From contig CATQHB010000002.1 of NCBI GenBank assembly GCA_958295765.1, positions 334,424 to 398,423 of the forward strand: a DNA stretch of 64,000 nucleotides, in the 5' to 3' direction. How positions within the stretch are numbered: the stretch's first letter is position 1; each line of letters opens with the position of its first letter. The notes under the pieces were generated by a model. That model searched no databases, had not been told where the DNA came from, and was given only the letters and a program-made list of their open reading frames with translations. This DNA is from an uncultured Dehalococcoidia bacterium. GTDB taxonomy: Bacteria > Chloroflexota > Dehalococcoidia > Lucifugimonadales > UBA3495. Positions 24,380 through 32,468 of this stretch are shown here, in pieces. The position numbers and the translations under genes were made by a program.

Positions 24380-25420
24380 TTACTTGAACAGGGCCAGGCA
24401 CTTGGGGGCGTTGAAACTCCAGGTCTCCGCCCACTCCAGGATGTCGGCCTGGCGGTTCAGTTCGGCCATGGCGCCGACCAGGCATTGCCAGTTCAGCGTC
24501 TCCTGCTGGCCCGATTCCTCTACCTGTTGCAGCGACAAGTCCCGCCAGGTGTTATATTCGCCCTTCCGCAGGGCCTCCAGCAGCACCCGGTCGGCTTCCA
24601 GGTCGGGATAGACCCAGTGGTTCTTTTCGGTCAGAAAGGCGTGGGACCAACTGGAGGAGGCCATCAGCACCACCCGGTAGGGGCTGTCTTTCAGGGCGCG
24701 GACGGTGGCCTGCCCCACCTCAAAGCAGCGGCGTGGGGTGGGCGAAGGCGGGTCCAAGTCCTCCTCAAACACTTCCGCGCCGCCGCGCATCCGCACCACG
24801 TTGCTGCCGTAGCAGTTCACCGCCACCGGCAGCACCGGGTAGTTGAAGCCCTGGCGGTCCAGGTCCAGGTAGAGCAGGGTATTGGCAAAGGCATGGCCCA
24901 GGCCGGCCTTTTCGTGCAGCGGTTTGTAGGCGTAGGCCATATCCACGCCCTGGTCAATCAGGCCGCGGGTCAGGTAACGCCCGGCTTCCTGGTGGCCGGG
25001 GACGCTGAAAACCTGGTCTTTCGGCTCGCCCCAGATGTTGGGCCGGTCGCCGATGCGGTGGTAGGGCTGGTAGTCAATTTTGTCGTAGGCCAGGACGCAG
25101 AAAGGCGGGATAATGTCCTCCCGGAAGTTTTCGTACTGGTCGTCGCCCCAGAGCAAAATAAAGTCCGGGTTGAAGGCGTCGATTTCCTCCCGGATTTTGC
25201 GGAAGGCGGCGAAAATGCGGGCGCGGTGGGCTTTGTGGGCGGTGATGCCCTCATCGTCGCCCCATTCGGCCTGCATCGGGGCCGGCCAGTTGGCCGGGTT
25301 CTTCATGTGCTCCGGGATCCGGTTGGTCTTGAGCATCCGGGTCAGGGGCCAGGGCTTGTACTCATCGGGCACCAGTCCCGGCGGATAGTGTGTCGCGCCA
25401 ACGCCCAATATCTCTGCCAT
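24380..25420 (-). CDS. Class III extradiol dioxygenase (LigB-type)
   Basis: A 346-residue protein of the LigB family of Fe(II)-dependent enzymes that open catechol rings, such as protocatechuate 4,5-dioxygenase beta subunits. LGVGATHYPPG near residue 5 holds the first metal-ligand His. FILLWGDDQYENF near residue 90 and SSSWSHAFLTEKNHW near residue 260 are further conserved parts. GGGAGG lies five bases before the ATG. There is no adjacent alpha subunit, ferredoxin or ring-cleavage pathway gene, so the substrate is open; related proteins act on aromatic acids or in extradiol-like non-aromatic reactions. Confidence 0.83.
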   Translation of the reverse strand: MAEILGVGATHYPPGLVPDEYKPWPLTRMLKTNRIPEHMKNPANWPAPMQAEWGDDEGITAHKAHRARIFAAFRKIREEIDAFNPDFILLWGDDQYENFREDIIPPFCVLAYDKIDYQPYHRIGDRPNIWGEPKDQVFSVPGHQEAGRYLTRGLIDQGVDMAYAYKPLHEKAGLGHAFANTLLYLDLDRQGFNYPVLPVAVNCYGSNVVRMRGGAEVFEEDLDPPSPTPRRCFEVGQATVRALKDSPYRVVLMASSSWSHAFLTEKNHWVYPDLEADRVLLEALRKGEYNTWRDLSLQQVEESGQQETLNWQCLVGAMAELNRQADILEWAETWSFNAPKCLALFK

Positions 25421-25544
25421 AACAACCTCCCGTCCGGCTGTTGGAGTTTCCAGGCCGGCTATATGCCGGGCATTATAGGGGTGGCCGGATTAAGTAGTCA
25501 ATCGGGGCGGTAACGTCCCCAGGGTCTTTCTATTTTCGGAAAAG

Positions 25545-25640
25545 TCCCCTCTCCCTCTAGGAGATGGTTAGGGTGAGGGCGTCCCCTGACGTAGAGCGGT
25601 TCCCCTCACCCCGGCCCTCTCCCTCAATGGAGCGGGAGAA
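25545..25640. repeat. Intergenic inverted repeat (CCCTCTCCCTC family)
   Basis: CCCCTCTCCCTCTAGGAGAT (25546) and GGCCCTCTCCCTCAATGGAG (25611) border a short GC-rich segment with a partly complementary GGGTGAGGG/CCCCTCACC pair. It lies between the dioxygenase and ATP-grasp genes (25421-25704), where no gene is seen. Confidence 0.6.
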
Positions 25641-25677
25641 TAGAAAGACCCGGGTAGCGTCCCGCCGGGCGCAGTGG

Positions 25678-25683
25678 TATAAT
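25678..25683 (+). promoter_or_regulatory. -10 box before the ATP-grasp gene
   Basis: TATAAT in GTGGTATAATCGGG lies 22 bases before the start at 25705. No good -35. Confidence 0.45.
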
Positions 25684-25704
25684 CGGGCTGGATGAGGGGA
25701 CTTT

Positions 25705-27138
25705 ATGAACTTCGACAACTACAACCTCGACCCGGCCATCTACGATGAGATGTTCCTGCCCGACGGCGCGCCCCGGGAATACTGCCGGCCGCTGCACGAG
25801 GAACTAACCCGTCTGTCCGTTGCGGAGTTGGGCAGCATCCAGGAACGGGTTACCCGCTCCTTTTCCAACGAAGGCATCACCTTTACCGTTTATGGGGATG
25901 AGGAAGCCGAGGAGCGGATTATCCCTATCGACTGCATCCCCCGGGTGATGTCCGGGGCCGACTGGCGGCAACTGGAAGCGGGACTGGCCCAGCGGATTAA
26001 AGCCCTGAACCTTTTTCTGGATGATGTTTACGGGGAGTCTCGCATCGTCCACGATGGGGTGATTCCCGAGGAAGTGGTGCGGGGCTGCCCCCAGTACCGA
26101 CCTGAAATGCGCGGCTTCGCTCCGCCCCACGGCGCTTGGGTCGCCGTCTGCGGCACCGACCTGATACGCACCAACGACGGGTTCCGGGTGCTGGAGGACA
26201 ACCTGCGGGTTCCCTCGGGCGTGTCCTATATGCTGGCGAACCGGAAGGCGGCCAAGTCCAGCCTCCGCCGCCTCTATCGCGGTTCCCGGGTGCGCGAGGT
26301 GGAGGACTACGGGCGGGCGCTGCTGGATACGCTGCGGGAACTGGCCCCGGGCGGGCGAGCCGAGCCGTCCATTGCGCTGTTGACCCCGGGAGTTTATAAC
26401 TCGGCTTTCTACGAGCATATGTTCCTGGCCCACGAACTGGGCGCCGAACTGGTGGAGGGGCGGGACCTGCTGGTCAGCAACGGCTTCGTCTATATGCGAA
26501 CCACCGCCGGCCGGCGGCGGGTGGATGTCATCTACCGGCGGGTGGATGACGACTTCATCGACCCGCTGGTCTTTCGCCCCGATTCCCTGCTGGGTGTGCC
26601 GGGCCTGATTGAGGTCTGCAAGCGGGGCAACGTAACCCTGGTGAACGCCCCCGGCACCGGGGTGGCCGATGACAAGAGCGTTTACGCCTACGTGCCGGAT
26701 ATGGTTCGCTACTATATGGCCGAGGAGCCGCTGCTGGCAAACGTAGAGACCTACCTCTGCCGCCGGCCGGAGGACTTGGAATATACGCTGGATAACCTGC
26801 CAGACCTGGTGGTCAAGCAGGTAGGCGGCTCCGGCGGGTATGGAATGTTAATCGGCCCCCACGCCACGCCCGAGGAACGGGAGAAGTACGCCAAAGAGGT
26901 GCGGGCCGACCCGTCCAACTTCATTTCCCAGCCAACCCTGGCCCTCTCCCGCTCGCCCTGCCTGATTGAGGGTCGGTTCGAGCCGCGCCACGTGGACCTG
27001 CGCCCCTTCGTGCTGCACGGACAGGAAACCCGCATTGTGCCCGGCGCGCTCTGCCGCGTCGCCCTGCGCCGGGGCAGCCTGGTGGTCAATTCCAGCCAGG
27101 GCGGCGGCGGCAAGGATTTCTGGGTACTGGAGGATTGA
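25705..27138 (+). CDS. Circularly permuted ATP-grasp type 2 protein
   Basis: A 477-residue protein of the circularly permuted ATP-grasp family (formerly DUF404/DUF407). The opening YDEMFLPDGAPREYCRPL, the central RVLEDNLRVPSGVSYMLANR and the late VVKQVGGSGGYGMLIGP are typical of the family. The family probably forms an amide-type bond using ATP, but its substrate is not established. An alpha-E protein gene follows after six bases, and this pair is conserved in many bacteria, often near transglutaminase-like genes. One such gene is present in this window, at 51-53 kb, but not adjacent. Confidence 0.9.
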   Translation: MNFDNYNLDPAIYDEMFLPDGAPREYCRPLHEELTRLSVAELGSIQERVTRSFSNEGITFTVYGDEEAEERIIPIDCIPRVMSGADWRQLEAGLAQRIKALNLFLDDVYGESRIVHDGVIPEEVVRGCPQYRPEMRGFAPPHGAWVAVCGTDLIRTNDGFRVLEDNLRVPSGVSYMLANRKAAKSSLRRLYRGSRVREVEDYGRALLDTLRELAPGGRAEPSIALLTPGVYNSAFYEHMFLAHELGAELVEGRDLLVSNGFVYMRTTAGRRRVDVIYRRVDDDFIDPLVFRPDSLLGVPGLIEVCKRGNVTLVNAPGTGVADDKSVYAYVPDMVRYYMAEEPLLANVETYLCRRPEDLEYTLDNLPDLVVKQVGGSGGYGMLIGPHATPEEREKYAKEVRADPSNFISQPTLALSRSPCLIEGRFEPRHVDLRPFVLHGQETRIVPGALCRVALRRGSLVVNSSQGGGGKDFWVLED

Positions 27139-27144
27139 AGGACG

Positions 27145-28131
27145 ATGCTTGCGCGCAGCGCACAAGGACTCTACTGGATGGGCCGCTACCTGGAGCGGGC
27201 GCAGCGTCTGTGCGTCCTGCTGGGCTTGCAGGCCGAGGCCCTGGTTGACCGCCCCGTTCGGGAGATATACTTCGGCTGGAGCCGCATCTACGACAGTGTG
27301 AACCGGCACCCCCCCGGGGACAGCCTGGAACTGTTCGACAACGATGAGTTCATCCTGGCCGACTCCTACACCCTGGCCGACGACCTCACCTTTGAGCGCG
27401 CCAACCCGGATTCGGTATGGAGCTGTTTCGCCCTGGGCCGGGAGAACGCCCGCCAGATGCGCCACTGCATCAGCGCCGAAATGTGGACGCGCCTGAACCT
27501 GGCCTATCTGCGGATACAAAAGCTGGACATGGAAACTATCTGGAGAACCTCCCCGGAAAGTTTCTACGCGGAAACGGCGGCGGAAATAGATACCTTTGCC
27601 GGCGTGGCCGCCTCCACAATGTACCGGGATGACGGCTGGCAGTTTATGCAACTGGGCTGTTTCATTGAGCGCGCCCAACTCCTGGCTTCGCTGCTGCTGG
27701 CCCAGCTTTCTGCGGATACGCCGGTTGGCGATACCGCAGTCCAGGAGGACTCGGACGCCGAGTGGGCCAGCCTGCTGCGCGCCTGCCACGCCTTTGAGGC
27801 GTACCACCGCCGCTATGGGGTGGAGGTGCAGCCGGGCCAGGCGCTGGACCTGCTGGTTACCGACCGACTGCTGCCCAATTCCCTGGGCCGAGCCATCGAT
27901 ATGGCGGCGACGGAGTTGGCCGCCATCGGTTCGGCGCCGGATACCCGCTCCGGCGAAGCCGCCCAACGGCTGGCCGGTCGAATGGGCGACCTGGTTCACT
28001 ACGACTGGCCGGACCGAGCCGCCCCGGAAGACCGGGAGGCTTGCCTGCAACAGCTAAGCGACTACTGCCGGGAACTGCATAACCTGGTTACCGCAGCCTA
28101 CTTCGACTACCCGGTAGATCACCTTTCCTGA
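27145..28131 (+). CDS. Alpha-E domain protein
   Basis: A 328-residue, mostly helical protein of the alpha-E family (formerly DUF403). The N-terminus MLARSAQGLYWMGRYLERAQ is diagnostic, and FALGRENARQMRHCISAEMW near residue 95 is the second conserved block. It follows the ATP-grasp gene by six bases and is almost certainly in the same operon. The biochemical role is unknown. An 83-base gap to the next gene shows nothing notable. Confidence 0.9.
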   Translation: MLARSAQGLYWMGRYLERAQRLCVLLGLQAEALVDRPVREIYFGWSRIYDSVNRHPPGDSLELFDNDEFILADSYTLADDLTFERANPDSVWSCFALGRENARQMRHCISAEMWTRLNLAYLRIQKLDMETIWRTSPESFYAETAAEIDTFAGVAASTMYRDDGWQFMQLGCFIERAQLLASLLLAQLSADTPVGDTAVQEDSDAEWASLLRACHAFEAYHRRYGVEVQPGQALDLLVTDRLLPNSLGRAIDMAATELAAIGSAPDTRSGEAAQRLAGRMGDLVHYDWPDRAAPEDREACLQQLSDYCRELHNLVTAAYFDYPVDHLS

Positions 28132-28214
28132 CCGGACGGGGATGCACCCAGGGCAAACGCATTCTAAATCGGTTTAATCCCGGGGCCAGGTGGCCCGTAT
28201 ATTGGGGACTACTT

Positions 28215-28619
28215 TCAGACCAGAGACTCCGGGTCCAGCAAGGCCCTGGTCCGCTCCCGTTCCTCCGGGGTGATTCCCAGGGCTACGGTGGCGTAGCCGG
28301 CCTGGCGGTCCAGGATGTGCAGGCTGCGGATGTTTATCCCGGCCTGGCTGATGCGGGCGGCCACTTTCGCCAAGGCGCCGGCCTCATCCTTCAGCCGGAC
28401 AATCAGGGAATCGTCGGCCACTGCCGTAAAGCCGGCGTTGGTCAGCACGGTCAGGGCCTGGTCGGTATCGGTGTTGTCGGCGCTGAGGATGACCATACCC
28501 TGGCCGTTTTCGACCTGGGTGTTGATAGTGGACAGATTGATGCCGGCCTCGGCCAGGACGCGGGTGATTTCCGCCAGCGCGCCCACCTCATCCATCACCA
28601 TCACCACGATTCTTTCCAT
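28215..28619 (-). CDS. Double ACT-domain protein
   Basis: A 134-residue protein made of two ACT domains. The first begins MERIVVMVMDEVGALAEITR and the second DSLIVRLKDEAGALAKVAAR; both contain the GALA-type turn used for amino-acid binding in regulatory domains. No catalytic domain is attached. It may be a stand-alone amino-acid sensor. Histidine is a possible ligand because the next gene is a histidine decarboxylase-like enzyme read in the same direction, 45 bases upstream, but that link is an inference. The ATG at 28619 is chosen over the TTG one codon earlier, with GGAGG eight bases before it. Confidence 0.8.
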   Translation of the reverse strand: MERIVVMVMDEVGALAEITRVLAEAGINLSTINTQVENGQGMVILSADNTDTDQALTVLTNAGFTAVADDSLIVRLKDEAGALAKVAARISQAGINIRSLHILDRQAGYATVALGITPEERERTRALLDPESLV

Positions 28620-28664
28620 CAAGAAATCCTCCTCCGGGAGTTAAGAACTGAGACCGCCCGTTAT

Positions 28665-29876
28665 TCAATTCGCAACTTCCGCTGCCTGATTAGTAACTTC
28701 CAGATCGCCATTGCCGTAACTGCCGTAGCCATGGCGGTGCCATTGGCCGCGGCCGGCGTCGGTGCCCGGGGCCAGGCAGTCTTTCACCAGTTCATCCACC
28801 ATCTGACGGGTTACGTGGGGCATAGTAATCAGGTGGGCGATGTCCCCCAGGGGAGCGATTTGCCACTTGTTGAAAACCTCCAGGGAGGGCCGGGGGAAAA
28901 CTACCGTTACCGAGTTCTTGTTGCGCCAGGCGGGTAGGCCCACGTCATTGAACCGTTCTACGGCATACTCGGCCACCGCCAGCATTTCCGCCACCAGTTC
29001 CCGAAAACCCTCCAGGCCATAGCGCTCAAAGGCGTACCACAGCAGCAAGGGCGTCCAGCAGTTGCGGGAACCCAGCAGGGTGGTATCCATCACCCCTACG
29101 TATTCGATGGAACGGGCGATGCGCGCCACGTAGTCCCGCTTGGTGAGCACTACGCCGCAGGGCAGGGGAGAGCCGATGAGCTTGTGGCCGCTGATGGCTA
29201 CGCTGTCGATGCCGGCGTCAAAGCCGTAGGGCTGCGGGTCCGGGACAAAGGGTAGAATCATCCCGCTCAGGGCGGCGTCGGCGTGGATGTAGGAACGGGT
29301 TATCGCCAGGTCTTTCAGGATACGCCGCACCGTGTTCAGGTTGTCCACCGCGCCTTTCATCGTAGTGCCGATGTTCGCCATAAAAATCACCGGCACGTCC
29401 CGATTGATGCGGATGGTTTCGTACAGGTCGGCGTAGTCAATCTCCCCGTTGTCCTGGCTCTTAATCATAATGTTGCGCATATTCAGGACGCGCAGGTTCT
29501 TGAGGACGCTGTAGTGGGTGTCCTCGGAGAAATAGGCTATGCCCTGGGGATAAAGCTCCCGGCCCAGGTAGAGGCCGTACATATTGCCCTCGGAGCCGCC
29601 GGAGGTAACGTAGCCCCAGGCGTTTTCCGGTTCCAGGCGCATCAGGCCGGCGAACCGGGCCACCACTTCCCGCTCAAACTGGTGGCTGTTGCTGCGGTAG
29701 TTGCTGTCGTGAAAGGGGTCGCCCACGTTGTTGGCGGGATAGTTGAGAAAGGGCAACAGTTCGGTGTAGTCGAAGTTCTGGTTGGCCGGGTAGCCCACCT
29801 GAGTGCTCCGGACTTCGTCAAAGGTGAACTTCAGGGTGTTCAGGCGCGCCCGGGCCGCCAGGCTCAATGGTTTCAT
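28665..29876 (-). CDS. hdc: PLP-dependent histidine decarboxylase-like enzyme
   Basis: A 403-residue group II PLP decarboxylase. The order YPANQNFDYTELLPFLNYPA, NNVGDPFHDSNYRSNSH, YVTSGGSEGNMYGLYLGREL and SVAISGHKLIGSPLPCGVV fits bacterial histidine decarboxylase, with the cofactor lysine in SGHKLIGSP. The protein is slightly longer than typical and ends in a Gly/His-rich tail (RGQWHRHGYGSYGNG). The reaction would yield histamine and CO2. A broader serine or aromatic amino-acid decarboxylase cannot be ruled out. It is followed by the double-ACT gene. Confidence 0.82.
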   Translation of the reverse strand: MKPLSLAARARLNTLKFTFDEVRSTQVGYPANQNFDYTELLPFLNYPANNVGDPFHDSNYRSNSHQFEREVVARFAGLMRLEPENAWGYVTSGGSEGNMYGLYLGRELYPQGIAYFSEDTHYSVLKNLRVLNMRNIMIKSQDNGEIDYADLYETIRINRDVPVIFMANIGTTMKGAVDNLNTVRRILKDLAITRSYIHADAALSGMILPFVPDPQPYGFDAGIDSVAISGHKLIGSPLPCGVVLTKRDYVARIARSIEYVGVMDTTLLGSRNCWTPLLLWYAFERYGLEGFRELVAEMLAVAEYAVERFNDVGLPAWRNKNSVTVVFPRPSLEVFNKWQIAPLGDIAHLITMPHVTRQMVDELVKDCLAPGTDAGRGQWHRHGYGSYGNGDLEVTNQAAEVAN

Positions 29877-29921
29877 TACGCCACCTCTCCTTAGGCCATT
29901 TTAACACAGAGACGCAGCAGG

Positions 29922-30128
29922 TTAAGAATTAGGAATTAGGAATTGGGGGCGGCGAGATTACTGATGCGTGAGCGTAACCTGAATCATTCCGGTCCGGCCC
30001 CTACCACCGCCCCCTGAGTCGGTCAAAGGACGGAGGACGGATGTTTGACAAGCTCACCGCGAGCGGAGTTCAGAGCATTGCTCACGCATCAGTAATAATT
30101 CTTAATTCCTAATTCCTAATTCCCAATT
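29922..30128. repeat. MITE-like inverted repeat with heptamer arms
   Basis: The left side has AATTAGG heptamers (29927-29946) and then TTACTGATGCGTGAGC (29958). The right side has GCTCACGCATCAGTAA (30080-30095) followed by CCTAATT heptamers to 30128. The 16-base inner arms are perfect complements, and a degenerate family C piece lies in the middle. No coding sequence. Confidence 0.75.
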
Positions 30129-30135
30129 GTACCCC

Positions 30136-31350
30136 CTAGATGGTCAGTTCTAGGATGTAGAGGCCGCCCTTGAGCCGGTCAACCACGTACATTATCCCGT
30201 TTTCGTCCACGTAAACGTCGTTGACGCCGTTGGAGGGTGCGCCGTCGGGCATCTCCGGCACGAAGTAGGCTACTTCCTCGGGCTGGAAGGGGTTGCTGGT
30301 GTCATAGACCCGCACGCCGGCGTTAAAGAAGGTGCCATAGATGAGGGTGTCCGAGTGGAAACAGGTAGGCCCGGGCTGGTTCTCGTAAACGTTGTGGGCG
30401 CCAAACCGGCCGGGGCGGTTAAAGAAATCCTCGGTGTCCGGCATCGGGAAGGTGCTGATGATGACCGGGTTGGTCTCGTCCCGAATGTCCATCATCCAGA
30501 TGAGCTTGGGGTAGTCCTCGCCGTTGAGCCGCACCGCCTCCTGGGTTACCACCATCAAGTCCCGGTTGAACAAGGGCAGGACGGTGTGGGTAAAGCCGGG
30601 GAAGGGCGGGGCGTAGTTGATGTGGCTGACCATTTGGGGGTTGCCCTTGTCGGCGATGTCCAGGATGACTACGCCGGAGTCCATATAGGCGCAATAGGCC
30701 CGGTCGGGGCGCTCCGGATAGACGTTGCCGTTGTGCAGGCGGTGGCCGGCGTCAAACTGGGGATGCCGGGCCGGCATCGGTTCGGCGTCGCCCTCCCGGG
30801 TGCCGGGGAACCACCAGCGTCCGGCTTCCTTGGGCGCGGTGGGGTCGCTGACATCCACAATCATATAGAACTGGTCATCCTTCTGATTGCGGGGCTGGAA
30901 GTCGGCGGCGCCGGTGGACAGGTGAGCGTAATCGCCCTCCACCCACCAGAGGCAATGACAGCCCCGGGAGTAGGGGCCGCTCAAGTCCATAAAGCCGATT
31001 TGCCGCGGCTCCTCCGGGTTGCTGATGTTGTAAACGCCCATCCCGGTGCCCGGCTGCCCCGGTTGCAGCGACTGGTAGGCCACCAGCATAGTGTCGTCCA
31101 CGATAGACAGAGAGTTGGAGCGCAGATGTCCATAGGCCAACTCGGTTTGGGCCAGAAGCTTGGGGTTGGACAGGTCGGTTACGTCCACGCTGGTAATGTC
31201 CTTGGGGGCGCTTTCGTGAGCCAGGTAGAGGACGCGGCGGCCGTCCCCGGTCTGATGCAGGTGGACGCCCTCGCCGATGTTGCCATAACCGTTCAGGTCA
31301 TGGTGGGAGATAAGGCGCATATTTTTGATTTCCATAGTTTGGGTTGCCAT
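30136..31350 (-). CDS. LVIVD-repeat beta-propeller protein
   Basis: A 404-residue protein with at least six blades of the LVIVD type (LISHHDLNGYGNIGEGVHLH, DITSVDVTDLSNPKLLAQTE, GMGVYNISNPEEPRQIGFMD, MIVDVSDPTAPKEAGRWW, GVVILDIADKGNPQMVSHI, GVRVYDTSNPFQPEEVAYFV). There is no signal peptide in this start, so it may be cytoplasmic, unlike many exported relatives. A conserved RGCHCLWWVEGDYAHLST segment is rich in Cys, His and Trp. The function is unknown. The ATG at 31350 has GGAGG only four bases upstream. Confidence 0.82.
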   Translation of the reverse strand: MATQTMEIKNMRLISHHDLNGYGNIGEGVHLHQTGDGRRVLYLAHESAPKDITSVDVTDLSNPKLLAQTELAYGHLRSNSLSIVDDTMLVAYQSLQPGQPGTGMGVYNISNPEEPRQIGFMDLSGPYSRGCHCLWWVEGDYAHLSTGAADFQPRNQKDDQFYMIVDVSDPTAPKEAGRWWFPGTREGDAEPMPARHPQFDAGHRLHNGNVYPERPDRAYCAYMDSGVVILDIADKGNPQMVSHINYAPPFPGFTHTVLPLFNRDLMVVTQEAVRLNGEDYPKLIWMMDIRDETNPVIISTFPMPDTEDFFNRPGRFGAHNVYENQPGPTCFHSDTLIYGTFFNAGVRVYDTSNPFQPEEVAYFVPEMPDGAPSNGVNDVYVDENGIMYVVDRLKGGLYILELTI

Positions 31351-31400
31351 CAAGCCTCCTTTTATTTGTCCACGAATCGGCGCGAATGACCGTTAAGGTT

Positions 31401-31769
31401 TTATTTACTCAGGTTGGGGGTATCGGGGGAATGGCCCGGCGTTGGTTCATCAAAGGGACGCCCTTCCCGGAAGGCGGCTTGCTGCCGCTCGTACCAGCTT
31501 TCCCACTCCCGTTGCAACTCCTCTCGGCTCTGTTTGATGCCGGCCTTTATGCCGGCTTCACTACCGTTATCGTCGCCTTTGAGGGAATAGCCCGGCGGCG
31601 GTTCAGTGAAAGGCCGGCCCTCCCGGAGGGCGGCTTGCTTCCGCTCGTACCACGCCATACACTCTAGGGGGTTCTCCCGTACCTGTTGCAGACCCCGTTT
31701 GAAGCCGACCTTAAAGCCGGCTTCCCAACGGTGTTTCATATATTTTTCCAGGATGAATTTGGTTACCAC
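31401..31769 (-). CDS. WYER-motif protein with two motif copies
   Basis: A 122-residue soluble protein that carries the motif twice: MAWYERKQAALREGRPFTEP near residue 37, and REWESWYERQQAAFREGRPF, DEPTPG near residue 90. Charged GFKVGFKRG and AGIKAGIKQ stretches precede each copy. It starts two bases after the stop of the next gene listed, so the two form an operon. It is homologous in its tail to the array at 23.0-24.2 kb but has no membrane segment. Confidence 0.65.
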   Translation of the reverse strand: MVTKFILEKYMKHRWEAGFKVGFKRGLQQVRENPLECMAWYERKQAALREGRPFTEPPPGYSLKGDDNGSEAGIKAGIKQSREELQREWESWYERQQAAFREGRPFDEPTPGHSPDTPNLSK

Positions 31770-31771
31770 GA

Positions 31772-32260
31772 TTAGGTGGCTCCCTTGCCTTTGTCATTGC
31801 CTTTGGAGTAACGGCCCGGCGTTGGTTCATCAAAGGGCCGTCCCTCCCGGAGGGCGGCCTGCTGCCGCTCATGCCAGCTTTCCCACTCCCGTTGCCGCTC
31901 ATCCCGGCCCCGCTCAAGGCCCCGTTCGGTGCCCTGTTCAAGGCCCTGTTCCCGTCCCTGTTCAAGGCCCCGTTCGATACCGATTTTTATGCCGATTTCC
32001 CGCTCCCGTTTCTTATACCTATCTACGATGATTTCGGCTACCATAAATGCCACCCCCTTTGCCAGGTTGATAAGTTTTTCTGCCAGATAGACCACGCCGC
32101 CGGCTACGGCCAGGCCGCTGAGGACAACGGCTAACGCGCCCAGCCCGCTGCTTTTGACGGCCGCCGGGGCTACGGACAGGCTCAGGCCGGCGATGGCGGC
32201 GGCGATGCCGATTACAACGGCAAAGGTTATTCCGTAAATGACAATTTTGACCGCTGCTAT
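31772..32260 (-). CDS. Two-segment membrane protein with WYER motif, probable non-ATG start
   Basis: From the GTG at 32095 the protein would have 107 residues, but the frame stays open to a stop just above 32278 and encodes two membrane segments (VKIVIYGITFAVVIGIAAAI and ALAVVLSGLAVAGGVVYLAE). No ATG, GTG or TTG exists upstream in this frame. A strong promoter (32295-32323) and the ribosome site GGGGTGAT lead to an ATA codon at 32258-32260, giving 162 residues. The C-terminal part is coiled (RGLEQGREQGLEQGTERG) and ends REWESWHERQQAALREGRPF, DEPTPG. The architecture is the same as array members 1 and 4. The start is an inference; a mutated ATG is possible. Confidence 0.6.
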   Translation of the reverse strand: MAAVKIVIYGITFAVVIGIAAAIAGLSLSVAPAAVKSSGLGALAVVLSGLAVAGGVVYLAEKLINLAKGVAFMVAEIIVDRYKKREREIGIKIGIERGLEQGREQGLEQGTERGLERGRDERQREWESWHERQQAALREGRPFDEPTPGRYSKGNDKGKGAT

Positions 32261-32294
32261 CGTATCACCCCGCCCGGAGTTTTATCCTGCGTGC

Positions 32295-32323
32295 ATTGTA
32301 CCAAACGGGGATAGCCCTGTAAA
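32295..32323 (-). promoter_or_regulatory. Sigma70-type promoter for the WYER operon
   Basis: On the minus strand TTTACA (32323-32318) and TACAAT (32300-32295) are separated by 17 bases. Transcription would begin near 32288, about 28 bases before the proposed ATA start. Confidence 0.75.
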
Positions 32324-32382
32324 ACGCCGGGTAGCCGAGGCAGCGCCGACTTGTCCCACACCCCGAAGCCACAGAAATGAAG

Positions 32383-32410
32383 GGCCTCCCGAGATTCTCC
32401 CCGGGAGGCC
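32383..32410 (-). terminator. Intrinsic terminator after binding protein 1
   Basis: On the minus strand GGCCTCCCGGGG and TCGGGAGGCC form a stem with a short loop, followed by CTTCATTTCT. It lies 58 bases beyond the stop of the ABC binding-protein gene. Confidence 0.75.
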
Positions 32411-32468
32411 GCTTGCCTGGTTGCGCCGGTGTCCTGGCCGGCCAGGACGGGATAGGATGGAGGTTAGC

